In this document: in pieces, positions 55,294 through 64,000 of the stretch | Layout: each line of letters opens with the position of its first letter | How positions within the stretch are numbered: the first letter of the stretch is position 1 | From: Symbiodinium kawagutii | Lineage: Eukaryota; Sar; Dinophyceae; Suessiales; Symbiodiniaceae | Assembly: GCA_009767595.1 (NCBI GenBank) | Contig: VSDK01027850.1 | Span: forward strand, 123,689-187,688 | DNA length: 64,000 bases | Reading direction: 5' to 3' | Notes under the pieces: model-generated | Seen by the model: only the letters and a program-made list of their open reading frames with translations | Told to the model about the DNA's origin: nothing | Database searches by the model: none | Position numbers and translations under genes: made by a program

Positions 55294-56418
55294 ATTGAGA
55301 GCGTTGGCCAGGACTCAAACAGACTGGCTGACCGAAAGCATCTGCATGCGACATCCACGAGCTTCGCAAGCAATGCTTCAGCAGTTTCAGGGATGCAGAG
55401 TTCCAAAGCACAGCTTGGGGTCCAAAGCACGGTCCAAGTTGAAGCCCTGTCGGCAACTGCCAGTGTTTGCCTGCGATCCTCTCAGTGGCAAGAAACCATC
55501 GCACGGTTGTCCGCCACCATGGACCTTGAGCAGTCTGACCTTTTGGCAGATGTCATGCAAGCCAACATGGTCATCAGCGCGTGGGCACGTGGAAGTCACT
55601 GGTTGCAGAGCTTGGCAGCTTTGCGGCGCATTGAACGACCGGACAAGGTCAGCTTCAATGCGTGCTTGAATGCATTAGAACGCTCGAGCAAGTGGTAGCT
55701 AGGCAGATATTTTTTATGTATCTTTTGTGTTGGGAGTCCTCCTTTTAATATCTTGGCAGACAATGCTACCTTAATGCAATCCTCCTTTACAAGCTTGATA
55801 GCTTGTAATGATTAGTTTTTACAAACAATCTTGAAATGAGAAGCTTGGGTGATTGGGGACCTGATGTTGGAGGATTGTATCCAACATATTTATATATTTT
55901 CTTTAGTGTCAGTTGCATTTTGTTTGAAGTGTCTATGCTGAGCGCATTTTGTTTGAAGTGTCTATCCTGAACATGTTGAGCATTGTTGAGCTGTAAAACT
56001 GCAAGGCAGCACTGTTTAGCGCTCCTGGACGAAATGGACAAGACCGGGGAACGACTTCAAGGGGGTGACCGTCCAGCAATGGACGCCCGCAGCGTCAGCA
56101 CAGTGCTGGCAGCTCTGTCGAAAGCCGGAGATTGGCCTCGAGCCCTGCAGCTGTTCTGCACGATGCGAAGCTGGGACATCACTCCGGACCTTCATTGCCA
56201 CACGGCTCTGCTTCGTTCGTTCAAAGGTGCCTGGCAGCTGGGATTGGAACAGCTGAAGATCTTGGAGACTGGAGACATCGAGAGCGCTGGAGCGCTGGTG
56301 GAGTTGGATGCGGTGGGCTACGATACGATTCTGAGTCTTTGTGAGGCCGGGGCTTGGCGTCAAGCTCTACGTTGGATGGAGCATATGCAACTGCGGCAGA
56401 TGCAACCGAGCATCACAG
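55294..56418 (+). CDS. Pentatricopeptide-repeat (PPR) protein, two exons
   Basis: Exon 55294-55694 follows ctcgtttcag. After a variable N-terminal part it reads MQANMVISAWARGSHWLQSL, then DKVSFNACLNALERSSKW. A GT donor at 55695 and an AG at 56004-56005 remove 311 bp and reconstitute the Trp codon (TG|G). Exon 56006-56418 continues QHCLALLDEMDKTGERL, then DARSVSTVLAALSKAGDW, PRALQLFCTMRSWDITPDL, YDTILSLCEAGAWRQALRWM and EHMQLRQMQPSIT. These are 35-residue helical-hairpin repeats of the PPR consensus, about five in view. PPR proteins bind organelle RNA in a sequence-specific way (family knowledge). The next exons (57680-58374) encode a deaminase-like domain and probably belong to the same gene. 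The start lies upstream. Confidence 0.75.
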
Positions 56419-56545
56419 GTGGGGGGTCAAAACCTCCCAAGTCCCCAACTGTATTGACTGGATTCAGTTGGGTTCCATCTATGGATGAACATGGGTTATG
56501 AATGGTTATGAGTTCGCTATGAGTTCATGAATTTATTCTGACAGG

Positions 56546-57136
56546 GAATTTATGACAAGCTGGAGCCCACACCTAAGCCAAACAGCTGCTTTCACTCTTC
56601 GGCTACTGGGCTTTCCATACGGCGCAGGTCTCATCAGTGTGGTGAAAGCGATCCAAAAGGCGGAAGACTTTGAAGGTTCTCCGAAGTCTGAGAACTCAAC
56701 GGAGAAAGACTTGAACGAAGATTCTGGGAAGACATCTTGCAGACGGTCTATGCTTAGAGATCTCTGCAGAGAAATTCAGCAGAGAGCCATTTCTCTGCTT
56801 CGAGAGCCTCACAGATCCGCCTCGCGATTTGTGCAACTTGTGGAAGTTTTGGATCTGCAAAGAGATCTGAAAAGAGGGGTCAAAATGATGGAAGTGAAGG
56901 AAATGAGGGAAGTGAATGAAACGAAGGAAGCGAAGGAAGTGATGGAAGTGAAGGAAGAGGATTCTGGAGAGAAAGATTTGGGAGAAGAGCTGAAGGAGGT
57001 CTTTCGAGAAGTTGTCCTGCTGCCTGTGCTGAACATCCTCCAGACCACAGCCAACAGGGACACAGATCCGACGACATCTGCAGATGTTGCAATCGAGTTG
57101 CAGGAGACCATAGAATTGGAGGGCGAGCAGTTGTGA
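56546..57136 (+). CDS. Probable middle exon(s) of the PPR gene, Lys/Glu-rich
   Basis: A long open frame (open from 56531) ending in TGA at 57134-57136. It reads TLRLLGFPYGAGLISVVKAI, then a Ser/Glu-rich linker, RFVQLVEVLDLQRDLKRGV, an imperfect KEV repeat (MEVKEMREVNETKEAKEV) and EELKEVFREVVLLPVLNILQ. The phase from 56418 fits an acceptor at 56584-56585 (aaacag). The more obvious AG at 56543-56544 would shift frame, so the junction is not settled. An in-frame GT at 56999 (GAG|GTCTTT) would join phase 0 to 57680. It could also be a terminal exon. No domain is recognised. Confidence 0.45.
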   Translation, partial: EFMTSWSPHLSQTAAFTLRLLGFPYGAGLISVVKAIQKAEDFEGSPKSENSTEKDLNEDSGKTSCRRSMLRDLCREIQQRAISLLREPHRSASRFVQLVEVLDLQRDLKRGVKMMEVKEMREVNETKEAKEVMEVKEEDSGEKDLGEELKEVFREVVLLPVLNILQTTANRDTDPTTSADVAIELQETIELEGEQL

Positions 57137-57679
57137 ATTGTTTCATCGTTTTCTCTCTCTCTCTCTCTCACACATTTCTGATTCTAGTTGGACTTCTGCT
57201 CTCAGTTGTCTCATTTACCCAATCACAGACAGCAGTGTCCAGAAAGTATGGTACCCCATCTGGTTCCACCAGCCTGCACTCCTTGCTTTGTGGTGCGTTG
57301 CCGGGGTACTGTTCCAGGGTGTGACTCCGACACCTGTCGCATGTTGTTTGTGGTACTTGTTGTAGCTTTGGGGGAAGACACACTTGAAGGACATCCATGG
57401 GCTCGGGGTCGACTTCACATGCGAGGCCGGGAGGAACGATGTAGAAATTGCAACATTTCCATACATTTCCAAGGGGAGCAGCAAACAAGATCTATTCACT
57501 TCTATTGAATTATATTATGAATAGATAATTTCAAAGTATCTCAAAACGAGGTGAAGAAATATCTACACCAGGTTATTCAGAATAATTTCACATCTAAAAT
57601 GTCCAAACAAACTCTGGACCGCTCTTTTTAGCCTGGTTTTGGACAGCGCATTGCTTTCGTTTCATTTTTGGACTTCCAG
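57137..57679 (+). other. Presumed intron of the PPR gene, with CT microsatellite
   Basis: A (CT)n run at 57152-57170 is followed by sequence with no family signal. No exon is recognised between the Lys/Glu-rich frame and the deaminase exons. Confidence 0.4.
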
Positions 57680-58374
57680 GTTTTGAAAGAACTGAACATG
57701 GTAGAGGAAGATCATGGCAGCAAATGGCTTTCAGCAGCAGAGACCGCGCTACTTGCAGCGTTGAGCCAGTCGAATGTTCCGGCAGAGCCATCTGCGCGAC
57801 ATTTGCTCAGCTGGGTATCGTATTTGGTCGATCCGAAGGACACCCACGAGCCTGAGCAGCAGAAAAGTACTCAAACAGATAAAGAATTGAACTGTTAAAA
57901 TTTGAGACAAACACTTGTCTACACAAATTGGGACAAAGCCCAAAGCACAAGTGCTTTTACACTGTATTGCTGGATGTTGCAAGGGTCTGAGCCTCCACTT
58001 CAGTCCCTCAGGAAGCTGAGACTTCATCTCCAAAACGTCCTCGTCTTCTTCGGAGCACCGGAGAGATTGTGGCTCATGGACGTCATCGGAGTTCGATGAC
58101 GCACCACCTGCACCCCATTTTCTCCCGCCACGATCGATCGCAGCATTCTGAGAGAAGAGCTTTGTTGAAGGTCGTGGACCGTCTGAAGGAAGGGCAAGCT
58201 CAAAGAGACGCGACTGGAAGCGTCCGCCTCTTTTCTTGTCACACTCCTTGCGTTTCCTGCCTGTTTGTTTTCGCACAGTTCCGAGCCATGTATCCAAGGA
58301 TACGCTTGACTGTCGCATTTATGTCTTGGAATGAAACATTTGCACTTCTGCAGAGGAGAAAAGAGAGTGGTTGA
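57680..58374 (+). CDS. Cytidine-deaminase-like domain, terminal exons of the PPR gene
   Basis: Exon 57680-57866 (after gacttccag) reads VLKELNMVEEDHGSKWLSAA, then ARHLLSWVSYLVDPKDTHEP. Intron 57867-58003 is GT-AG and the phase closes (A|TC, Ile). Exon 58004-58374 reads PQEAETSSPKRPRLLRSTGE, then AHGRHRSS, and ends in TGA at 58372-58374. It holds the zinc-deaminase signature: His-Ser-Glu (58144-58152), 31 residues, then Pro-Cys-Val-Ser-Cys (58246-58260), followed by LFVFAQFRAMYPRIRLTVAF. His and the two Cys would bind zinc and Glu would move the proton, as in cytidine and DYW-type deaminases. Deamination of a base in RNA bound by the PPR tract is the expected role (inference). The link to the PPR exons rests on order, strand and the absence of an intervening gene start. 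Confidence 0.65.
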
Positions 58375-58380
58375 ACAGCG

Positions 58381-58476
58381 TGGATATGCGTGGATATGCG
58401 TGGATATGCGTGGATATGCGTGGATATGGGTGGATATGCGTAGATATGCGTGGATATGCGTGCATATGCGTGGATT
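58381..58476. repeat. 10-bp minisatellite tggatatgcg
   Basis: Nine consecutive 10-bp units plus a partial one, with single-base variants (tggg, taga, tgca). It starts six bases after the stop codon of the deaminase exon. Open minus-strand frames rich in HAYPRIST come from this repeat and are not genes. Confidence 0.9.
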
Positions 58477-61150
58477 AATGGATAAATTCTCCACGGAACT
58501 TTTGGAGAAAGTTTGGGATACGTGCAAGCATTGAGGTCGCTCCGCGTCAGCCTCCCTTTCATCGCAAAATAACATTTTCCAATTGATTGTACAGTTTCCA
58601 CAAGGCCTACAGCATGTTTTAACGAAGACATTACTGAACCCAGTACATAGCAATGTTTCAATAATGCAGTGAGGTAGATTCTCAAAAAATATACGATTTG
58701 GCTGAATGTTGGACAGATTTCAGATCCTGAGAGGGGCCTACAATCGAGGACTATGTAAAGCAGATTTGTCACATTCCTGGTTTCCAAGGTTTACCTAGTA
58801 TCAACGTGATACTTTCAAGACAGTTGGAGATGATCTTTACAGTTACTGTGCGAAGTTTCAGCCCGCCATGGAAGTCTTCATACGGCCATTGTTTTTTTTA
58901 AACAGTTTGATACGTCAGTACTGAGTCCTATCATACTTTTCAAGCGGCTGTTGAGCGGTACAAAAAATGTGTTGAGCCTGTGCATATATTTGATGTGGAA
59001 CCTGTTTGGTATTTTGCTTCCTCAGATCCTTACATTGTAACGTCATATATGTTTTGGCTTGCACACTTTCACTTCGAGCTAAGCACACTTTAAGCTGCCG
59101 GGACAAAGCTGAAGACCCAAGGACTTTGCCACATCTATATCTTGCAAAGAGACGAAGTGACTTCTATCTTTTCTAGATGCTCACACTATGTTCTAAACAT
59201 GTGAGATCATGTACTGTAAGATACTGTAAGAGTCTTTTTGTGTAGGAAACTTCGGATGTTCTTGCGGCCTTCTTTAGATTGCAGCTATCGCACAGTCGAT
59301 GCAAGCGGCAATTTGGGAGCTATTTGGGAGCTATTGCATTGGCAGGAGCTAGAAGGATCGCCGCCCTCTGCCAATGGTACGACATGACTTGTTTGCAAAA
59401 AGGAGTTCACGGAGACGCAAAGAGAGACAAACAGAAGCACACATACACAATTGCTGGCGTATAAAAGCGGAATGCGCCCTAAGCAGATTCACTGCTGCGG
59501 ACAGTTAGCTTTGTATCATTCATCCGAGAATCTGAGCGTCGTCGCAGGCAGTTCGAGAAGTATCACTGGAACCTGGAACCCGTTCGAGTAAGGCGTGGGG
59601 AAGATTCCCGAGTGTTCTGGGACGCCATGGTGCTTCTGATTCCACTGATACGTTGCCTTTCTGACTGGTTGGAGATCACACAGTGGCCAGTCGGATGGCA
59701 ACGCCTTTCATGTCCTTCCCTTTCTTGTTGAGTTGCACTGAAGGCTCGAGTTGGCCTCCGCTGGGCGAAATGCTGGACTCATAGGCGATTGTTTAACCCA
59801 GCTGAAGCCGTTTCTTTGGTTTTAATTTCTAATTTGCATTCTGCATTCCTTTGAGTTATAAGTGTATCTTCATTGAAGCATTGACATGTGTGTTCGCTTG
59901 TGTCATTATGTGCCACCCCAAAGTTACAGTGCAATTGGAGGGCAATGTGTCATCTTTGGCCTTACAGTAGTTTTGTGAGCTTGTTCAACTCTGCATCCAG
60001 CATCTCCACATCTGATTACTGCCCATGACTGGTGAAGGATGTCATGTTTCAAGCATCTTTTGGGATATCCTGCCTGTGTTTTTCCACGTTTCCTAGCCTT
60101 GTGGGTGCCCTTTGAGGAGCTGCTAGAGCTGCGATGATGTCGAGCTGAAGCGAGTGAAGTTGCGTTTGGTAGCTGCTCGGAGCCCAAAGTGGTGCGGCCG
60201 TTGATCAAAAGAGCACTGCAGCACTTGTCCTGGACAGAAATTCTGCATCCTGGAAACTGACAGTCCAAGTCTAAGCTGCTCAGCACATTGGAATATGTGG
60301 TGCACCTCGGTTCCCTTTGTGTCTAAGCTGGTGTTTCTTGTTTTTCCCGTGGTTTCAGGTTCAGCTGTTTGGATATTGATGCCGAAACGACTTGGTAGGG
60401 TAGCTCCCCTCAACAGTTTTCCTTCGACGGACATAGGTAACAGGATTCGTTGACAGTCTTGCAGGAATCATGGGCGTTAACGATTTGCTGCCATGAAAAC
60501 GAAGAGAGGAACGTACCAAACGAAGGAAACATCCTAAAAGTTCTCAAGCCAGCAGCTCACCAAGCAGGACCTCTTCAGCAAACTTAGGGTCTGAAAAGAA
60601 AGCTAGCACCCACGTGTTGATGCACTGGATCAAGGCTGTCACACGATGTGTTTGTCATAGTGTGTGAGGGAAACTGGTTGGTACTCGGCCCGAAACAGCT
60701 TGGCTTTCTTTGCTGGAGCAGCTTGTGATTGGAGTTTCTTGATGCGAGTCATTGTGAGTCCTTTGTGAGTGGCCTCAGCTCTTTCAAGCTCTCAGATCCT
60801 GTGACTGTGCGCATCTGTAGCCAGTGTTCGCCCATCTCGCCACCCATTTCCGCCATGAAGTTGTGGTGGTGCCTGTGGGTGTGCCGTGTTCCTCTCGGCC
60901 TGCAACCCGCCTCTTCTTAGGTTTTTTTGATTCAGCTTTCTACTTCATGCAGACGCAAACTGCATGCCTAGAGGACCTAGAGCCATTGAGTTCTGTCCGG
61001 AACGCTTAATTGGAACTTGCTATCCGCGTGATTTGTTGGACATTCTTCCAGCACACCAGCGGGGACTGCGTCACAAAGACCGAGACAAGCTCCGGGTGGA
61101 AATAATTCATTTTCAACTCCTTTAATTTTGTGTCATTGATGACAGCTAAG
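58477..61150. other. Intergenic region before the CUB exons
   Basis: No gene is recognised. 59924-60434 is open on the minus strand in two overlapping frames without a domain. A short + strand frame at 60856-60920 (MKLWWCLWVCRVPLGLQPA) is hydrophobic and could be a signal-peptide exon of the CUB protein that follows, but it ends in a stop and no splice join is proven. Confidence 0.35.
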
Positions 61151-61377
61151 GGCAGACTTCATCGTTCTCTCCGGTCCATGTGTTTCAACGAGTGGCTGTG
61201 TGCAGAGCCCCAACTTTCCAAACGACTATGGCACTGATGAGTCCTGCGAAATAGTGGGTCCCGAGAAGGCCCTCTACTTCCCTCACTTTGAGACAGAGAG
61301 TGGCTATGACTTCTTGACCATCAACGGCCAGAGCTATTCAGGTTCTTCTGCGCCACCGCAAGGATCCATTGCTGAAG
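61151..61377 (+). CDS. CUB-domain exon, copy 1
   Basis: Follows gacagctaag and reads ADFIVLSGPCVSTSGCVQ, then SPNFPNDYGTDESCEIVGPE, YFPHFETESGYDFLTINGQS and YSGSSAPPQGSIAEG. The Cys spacing, PNFPNDYG and GYDFLTING are typical of CUB domains, extracellular beta-sandwich modules for protein or sugar binding. The exon probably ends at a GC donor (61378). If translated on, it stops at TAA 61470-61472. The domain lacks its last strands (expected WSSDGS...GWKIC), which are present as a separate exon at 61712-61825. The protein is presumably secreted or on the cell surface. Confidence 0.7.
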
Positions 61378-61656
61378 GCATTCATATGCTTTATGGTTAC
61401 GGTTTTTACGGGCACCTGGAAAACCTGGTGCTTGGAGTTTTGGGCACTCGGTCACAGCGCCTGATTTCTTAAGCACTTCCATTTAGAGGGAAGTGTAATT
61501 TTAGTTCAGGATTCCTACGGGTTTTGACGGCACTTTTATTGGTTTTTAATTACGGCACTTTCGTGCATGTCCAGCACTGTGACTGAAATCAATATTTTCG
61601 AAACCAAGTATACTTGTCAAAGTGTGTTTTTTGGGGTCATTGCTGCAGAGATACAA
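61192..61656 (+). repeat. Identical 465-bp duplication, copy 1
   Basis: Read by eye, identical base for base to 62816-63280 with a constant offset of 1624 and no indels. It spans most of the CUB exon and about 280 bp of following non-coding DNA. Confidence 0.85.
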
Positions 61657-61711
61657 CACTAGGCGCTAAAGTAGCCCGAAAGAATAGTAGTATTCTGCTA
61701 GGGCGTTCCAG

Positions 61712-61825
61712 GTATGCAGGTTATTCAGGTTCTCTTGGACCACCGCAAGGATCCAGTGCTGAAGGCACAATCAGATGGAGTTCCGATGGATCGGTGGTTT
61801 CCAACGGATGGAAGATATGTACTCG
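61712..61825 (+). CDS. C-terminal half of a CUB domain
   Basis: Begins after ttccag or tatgcag (61712 or 61720) and reads YAGYSGSLGPPQGSSAEG, then TIRWSSDGSVVSNGWKICTR. A GT donor follows at 61826 (phase 2). It supplies the final strands and last Cys of a CUB fold. It repeats the YSGS...PPQGS.AEG segment that also ends the exon at 61151-61377. It therefore does not simply complete that exon and seems to belong to another domain whose first half is missing or was replaced. Confidence 0.6.
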
Positions 61826-62778
61826 GTCCGTGTTGAAGCTTGGCTGCTTGATATGCAGAGTAGGTCAGGTTGGTAGTGAAGATCCTACACACGCGAAACT
61901 CTAGGATCCGCACCTTTTTCCTGTGAACCGAAGGGGCTGACAGCAGGTACGTGTTCCAACTAATAAGGGCATTATGAGCGGATGGCACACAATGTCAAAT
62001 TACAGTTAGATGTTTATCAATCGACCCCTGTAGACTTGCATTCGGCTGAGTTTGGAAAACAAAGACGGGTGAGTGGTAAGTTTATAAAAGTTTTGCTGAT
62101 TCCAGAAACATGCAGATTTCAAGAGTTCTGGAGTGTGAAGAGATGTCCAGCAATCTTACCTGGTGCTATAGTTTTGTCACTTGTGGGGGAAATCGAGACT
62201 GCATAGTTTCAATTGCGTCGCGATGGGGTGGCAAGGTTCGGTTTGGAACGGTTTATGGCTCAAGATCATGTGAAAGTTCCCGCTGCACGGTGCGTTTCCA
62301 GTTCTGTGATCAAAGGTTTCCACCGTGAATGCAGCTTCTGAAGAATTTGTCAGATTGTGACTCCAATTCGCCTTGACAAGTTGAAATGCTGAATGCTTGC
62401 TGAGCATGTTTGTGGTTGATCTTGGCTAAGCATGGCTGAGCCATGAATAGCAATGAGTGATGTTCGATATTAAGTGATCGGTCATCGGTTGAGATTTCTT
62501 TGACGCCATTCCGACCATTCCCCTTACTTAGTTGGACTAATGCAAGTAACGTGAGTTGCGGAATAGAAAGGCAGAGCAAATTGTGGGTGGACCACCAGAC
62601 AGCTGTCTCGAACCACCCGGAGCTACCCAGATTCTCTTTTGCTTCCACTGACCGCCCTTAGCTTTCTGCTGAAGATTTCGTACTCGTGTAGTGGAACTAT
62701 AGTTCTGACATTTTTGTCGGTAAAAATTCCCATTTTTTGTTAAGTCGTGCATCTTGACAAGCCAGGACGGGTGGCCAG
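61826..62778 (+). other. Presumed intron or spacer between CUB exons
   Basis: A Cys-containing open frame at 62110-62328 (SSNLTWCYSFVTCGGNRDC; SRSCESSRCTVRFQFCDQR) might be another exon of an extracellular protein, but no family is recognised. The remainder is unassigned. Confidence 0.35.
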
Positions 62779-63001
62779 AACTTCATGATCCTGTCTGGGC
62801 CATGTGTCGCAACGGGTGGCTGTGTGCAGAGCCCCAACTTTCCAAACGACTATGGCACTGATGAGTCCTGCGAAATAGTGGGTCCCGAGAAGGCCCTCTA
62901 CTTCCCTCACTTTGAGACAGAGAGTGGCTATGACTTCTTGACCATCAACGGCCAGAGCTATTCAGGTTCTTCTGCGCCACCGCAAGGATCCATTGCTGAA
63001 G
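62779..63001 (+). CDS. CUB-domain exon, copy 2
   Basis: Follows gggtggccag and reads NFMILSGPCVATGGCVQ, then the same CUB sequence as copy 1 (SPNFPNDYGTDESCEIVGPE onward) to a GC donor at 63002. The first 37 bases differ from copy 1 at many sites, yet encode a similar peptide. Everything from 62816 on is identical. No matching C-terminal CUB half is seen downstream before the window ends. Confidence 0.7.
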
Positions 63002-63280
63002 GCATTCATATGCTTTATGGTTACGGTTTTTACGGGCACCTGGAAAACCTGGTGCTTGGAGTTTTGGGCACTCGGTCACAGCGCCTGATTTCTTAAGCAC
63101 TTCCATTTAGAGGGAAGTGTAATTTTAGTTCAGGATTCCTACGGGTTTTGACGGCACTTTTATTGGTTTTTAATTACGGCACTTTCGTGCATGTCCAGCA
63201 CTGTGACTGAAATCAATATTTTCGAAACCAAGTATACTTGTCAAAGTGTGTTTTTTGGGGTCATTGCTGCAGAGATACAA
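62816..63280 (+). repeat. Identical 465-bp duplication, copy 2
   Basis: Partner of 61192-61656. Downstream of gagatacaa the two copies diverge completely. Confidence 0.85.
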
Positions 63281-63473
63281 TAATAGGCTACTGGGTCCCG
63301 GACCTAAGCCGTAGCGCGTACCCAAAAGGCGTGGCACGCTGCGTGCCGTCAGGGTTTGGTAATGGTTTTGACTACTTTATCAACAACTTTTGCATTCTCT
63401 TTCATTTTGACTGCGTGCCGTCAGGTAAATCGAACGTATCCATTTCATCTTCCCATCTATTCGCTACCCTTCA

Positions 63474-63762
63474 GAAACCGCTGTTGTATTGGGATCAGCT
63501 TCACAAAAGATAAATTTACATTGATTGCTGTTCGCTTTTGCCGGCATAATTTTTCACAGCTGCATGTCACGCAAGCTTTCTAGTTGTCCAAGGTGGTTCT
63601 AGCACCCCTGGAAGAAAACCGTTGTGCCATTGGGAGAAGCTTCATAAACAATACATGTTTACATTGCATTTTGTGTCCAACATGCGTGGAGCGCAAGCTT
63701 TTTGTTGTCCAAGTTTGCTTGGAACATTCCGGTGAGAAAACCGCTGTGCCATTGAGATTTGG
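63474..63762. repeat. Tandem repeat of about 120-140 bp
   Basis: Two diverged full units and one partial unit. Each starts gaaaaccgctgtgccattg-like (63475, 63615, 63737) and passes through agaagcttcataaac and gcaagctttttgttgtccaa. No coding frame is shared. Confidence 0.6.
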
Positions 63763-63764
63763 TT

Positions 63765-64000
63765 CTTCTGCTTTTCTGCTGCTGGTTCTTCTGCTGCTGC
63801 TGCTTTTGCAGCTCTTGGTTCTGCTGCTGCTTGTGGTTCCGCTGCTGCTTCTGTCGCTGCAGATTCTTTTGCTGCTGCTGGTTCTGCTGCTGCTGCTGCT
63901 GCTGGTTCTGTTGCTGCTGGTTCTGTTGCTGCTTGTGCAGCTTGTGCAGCTTGTGCAGCTTGTGCAGCTTGTGCTGCTGCTGCTGCTGCTGCTGCTGCTG
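63765..64000. repeat. CTG/TTC trinucleotide-rich array, runs off the window
   Basis: Interrupted ctg, gtt and ctt triplets, then five ttgtgcagc-type units near 63930-63968, then pure (CTG)n to the last base. On the minus strand it would read Q/N-rich and on the plus strand L- or A-rich. With no flanking exon signal it is called a repeat only. Confidence 0.85.

Noticed and set aside
55229..55599. Minus-strand frames overlapping the PPR exon
   Set aside because: Antisense shadows; the plus strand has PPR consensus and phase-matched splicing.
56545..56690. Exon frame starting GIYDKLEPTPKPNSCF
   Set aside because: It begins after a good AG but stops within about 50 codons and does not match the phase of the preceding PPR exon. 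The overlapping frame stays open for 590 bp.
58381..58476. Possible CRISPR array
   Set aside because: Units are contiguous 10-mers without spacers. None of the tandem arrays in the window has spacer structure.
58024..58787. Minus-strand frames of up to 209 residues rich in HAYPRIST
   Set aside because: They run through the 10-bp minisatellite and antisense to the deaminase exon, whose plus-strand motif is specific.
62248..62266. Second spliced-leader-like site (atggctcaag)
   Set aside because: Only the 3' end matches; the ccgtag start is absent.

Overview
This window reads as nuclear DNA of a dinoflagellate, most likely a symbiodiniacean. Four observations support this. Genes are cut into many short exons. 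Introns begin with GC or GA as often as GT and end in AG, almost always followed by G. A degenerate copy of the dinoflagellate spliced leader is present. A large tyrosine-recombinase retrotransposon carries a cytosine DNA methyltransferase. No bacterial operons, rRNA, tRNA or CRISPR arrays were seen. Gene products below come from conserved motifs read by eye. Exon joins were accepted where the splice phases closed.

Region by region: 1-3.2 kb holds scattered exon-like frames that I cannot name. 3.2-10.65 kb is one gene for an NhaA-type Na+/H+ antiporter, reconstructed as 24 exons (about 529 residues) with all four key transport residues kept. 11-20.5 kb is mostly non-coding, with MITE-like repeats. 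20.5-20.8 kb encodes the end of a low-complexity protein rich in Q, S, Y, A and P. 23.0-23.6 kb holds the last two exons of a coiled-coil protein ending in a GPxGGRYY motif, flanked by two copies of a roughly 390-bp repeat. 24.5-31.6 kb has isolated exons and a very small poly-A insertion inside a MITE.

31.65-39.25 kb is an apparently intact DIRS-like retrotransposon. ORF1 is Gag-like with an Arg/Ser-rich stretch. ORF2 carries reverse transcriptase, the start of RNase H, a complete C5-cytosine methyltransferase and the rest of RNase H. ORF3 is a tyrosine recombinase. The ends carry imperfect inverted repeats and a 35-bp direct repeat, and a spliced-leader-like 21-mer lies in the leader.

39-55 kb is gene-poor, with small unidentified exons and more MITE copies. 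55.3-58.4 kb carries a pentatricopeptide-repeat (PPR) gene whose probable last exons encode an HSE...PCVSC nucleotide-deaminase-like domain, a plausible organelle RNA editor. 61.1-63.3 kb contains CUB-domain exons, including a perfectly identical 465-bp duplication. The window ends in tandem repeats and a long CTG-type microsatellite.

The most interesting items are the methyltransferase-bearing retroelement with its split RNase H, the PPR-deaminase gene, and the NhaA gene dominated by GC-AG introns, one of whose other introns is a GA-AG intron made of 13-bp tandem repeats.
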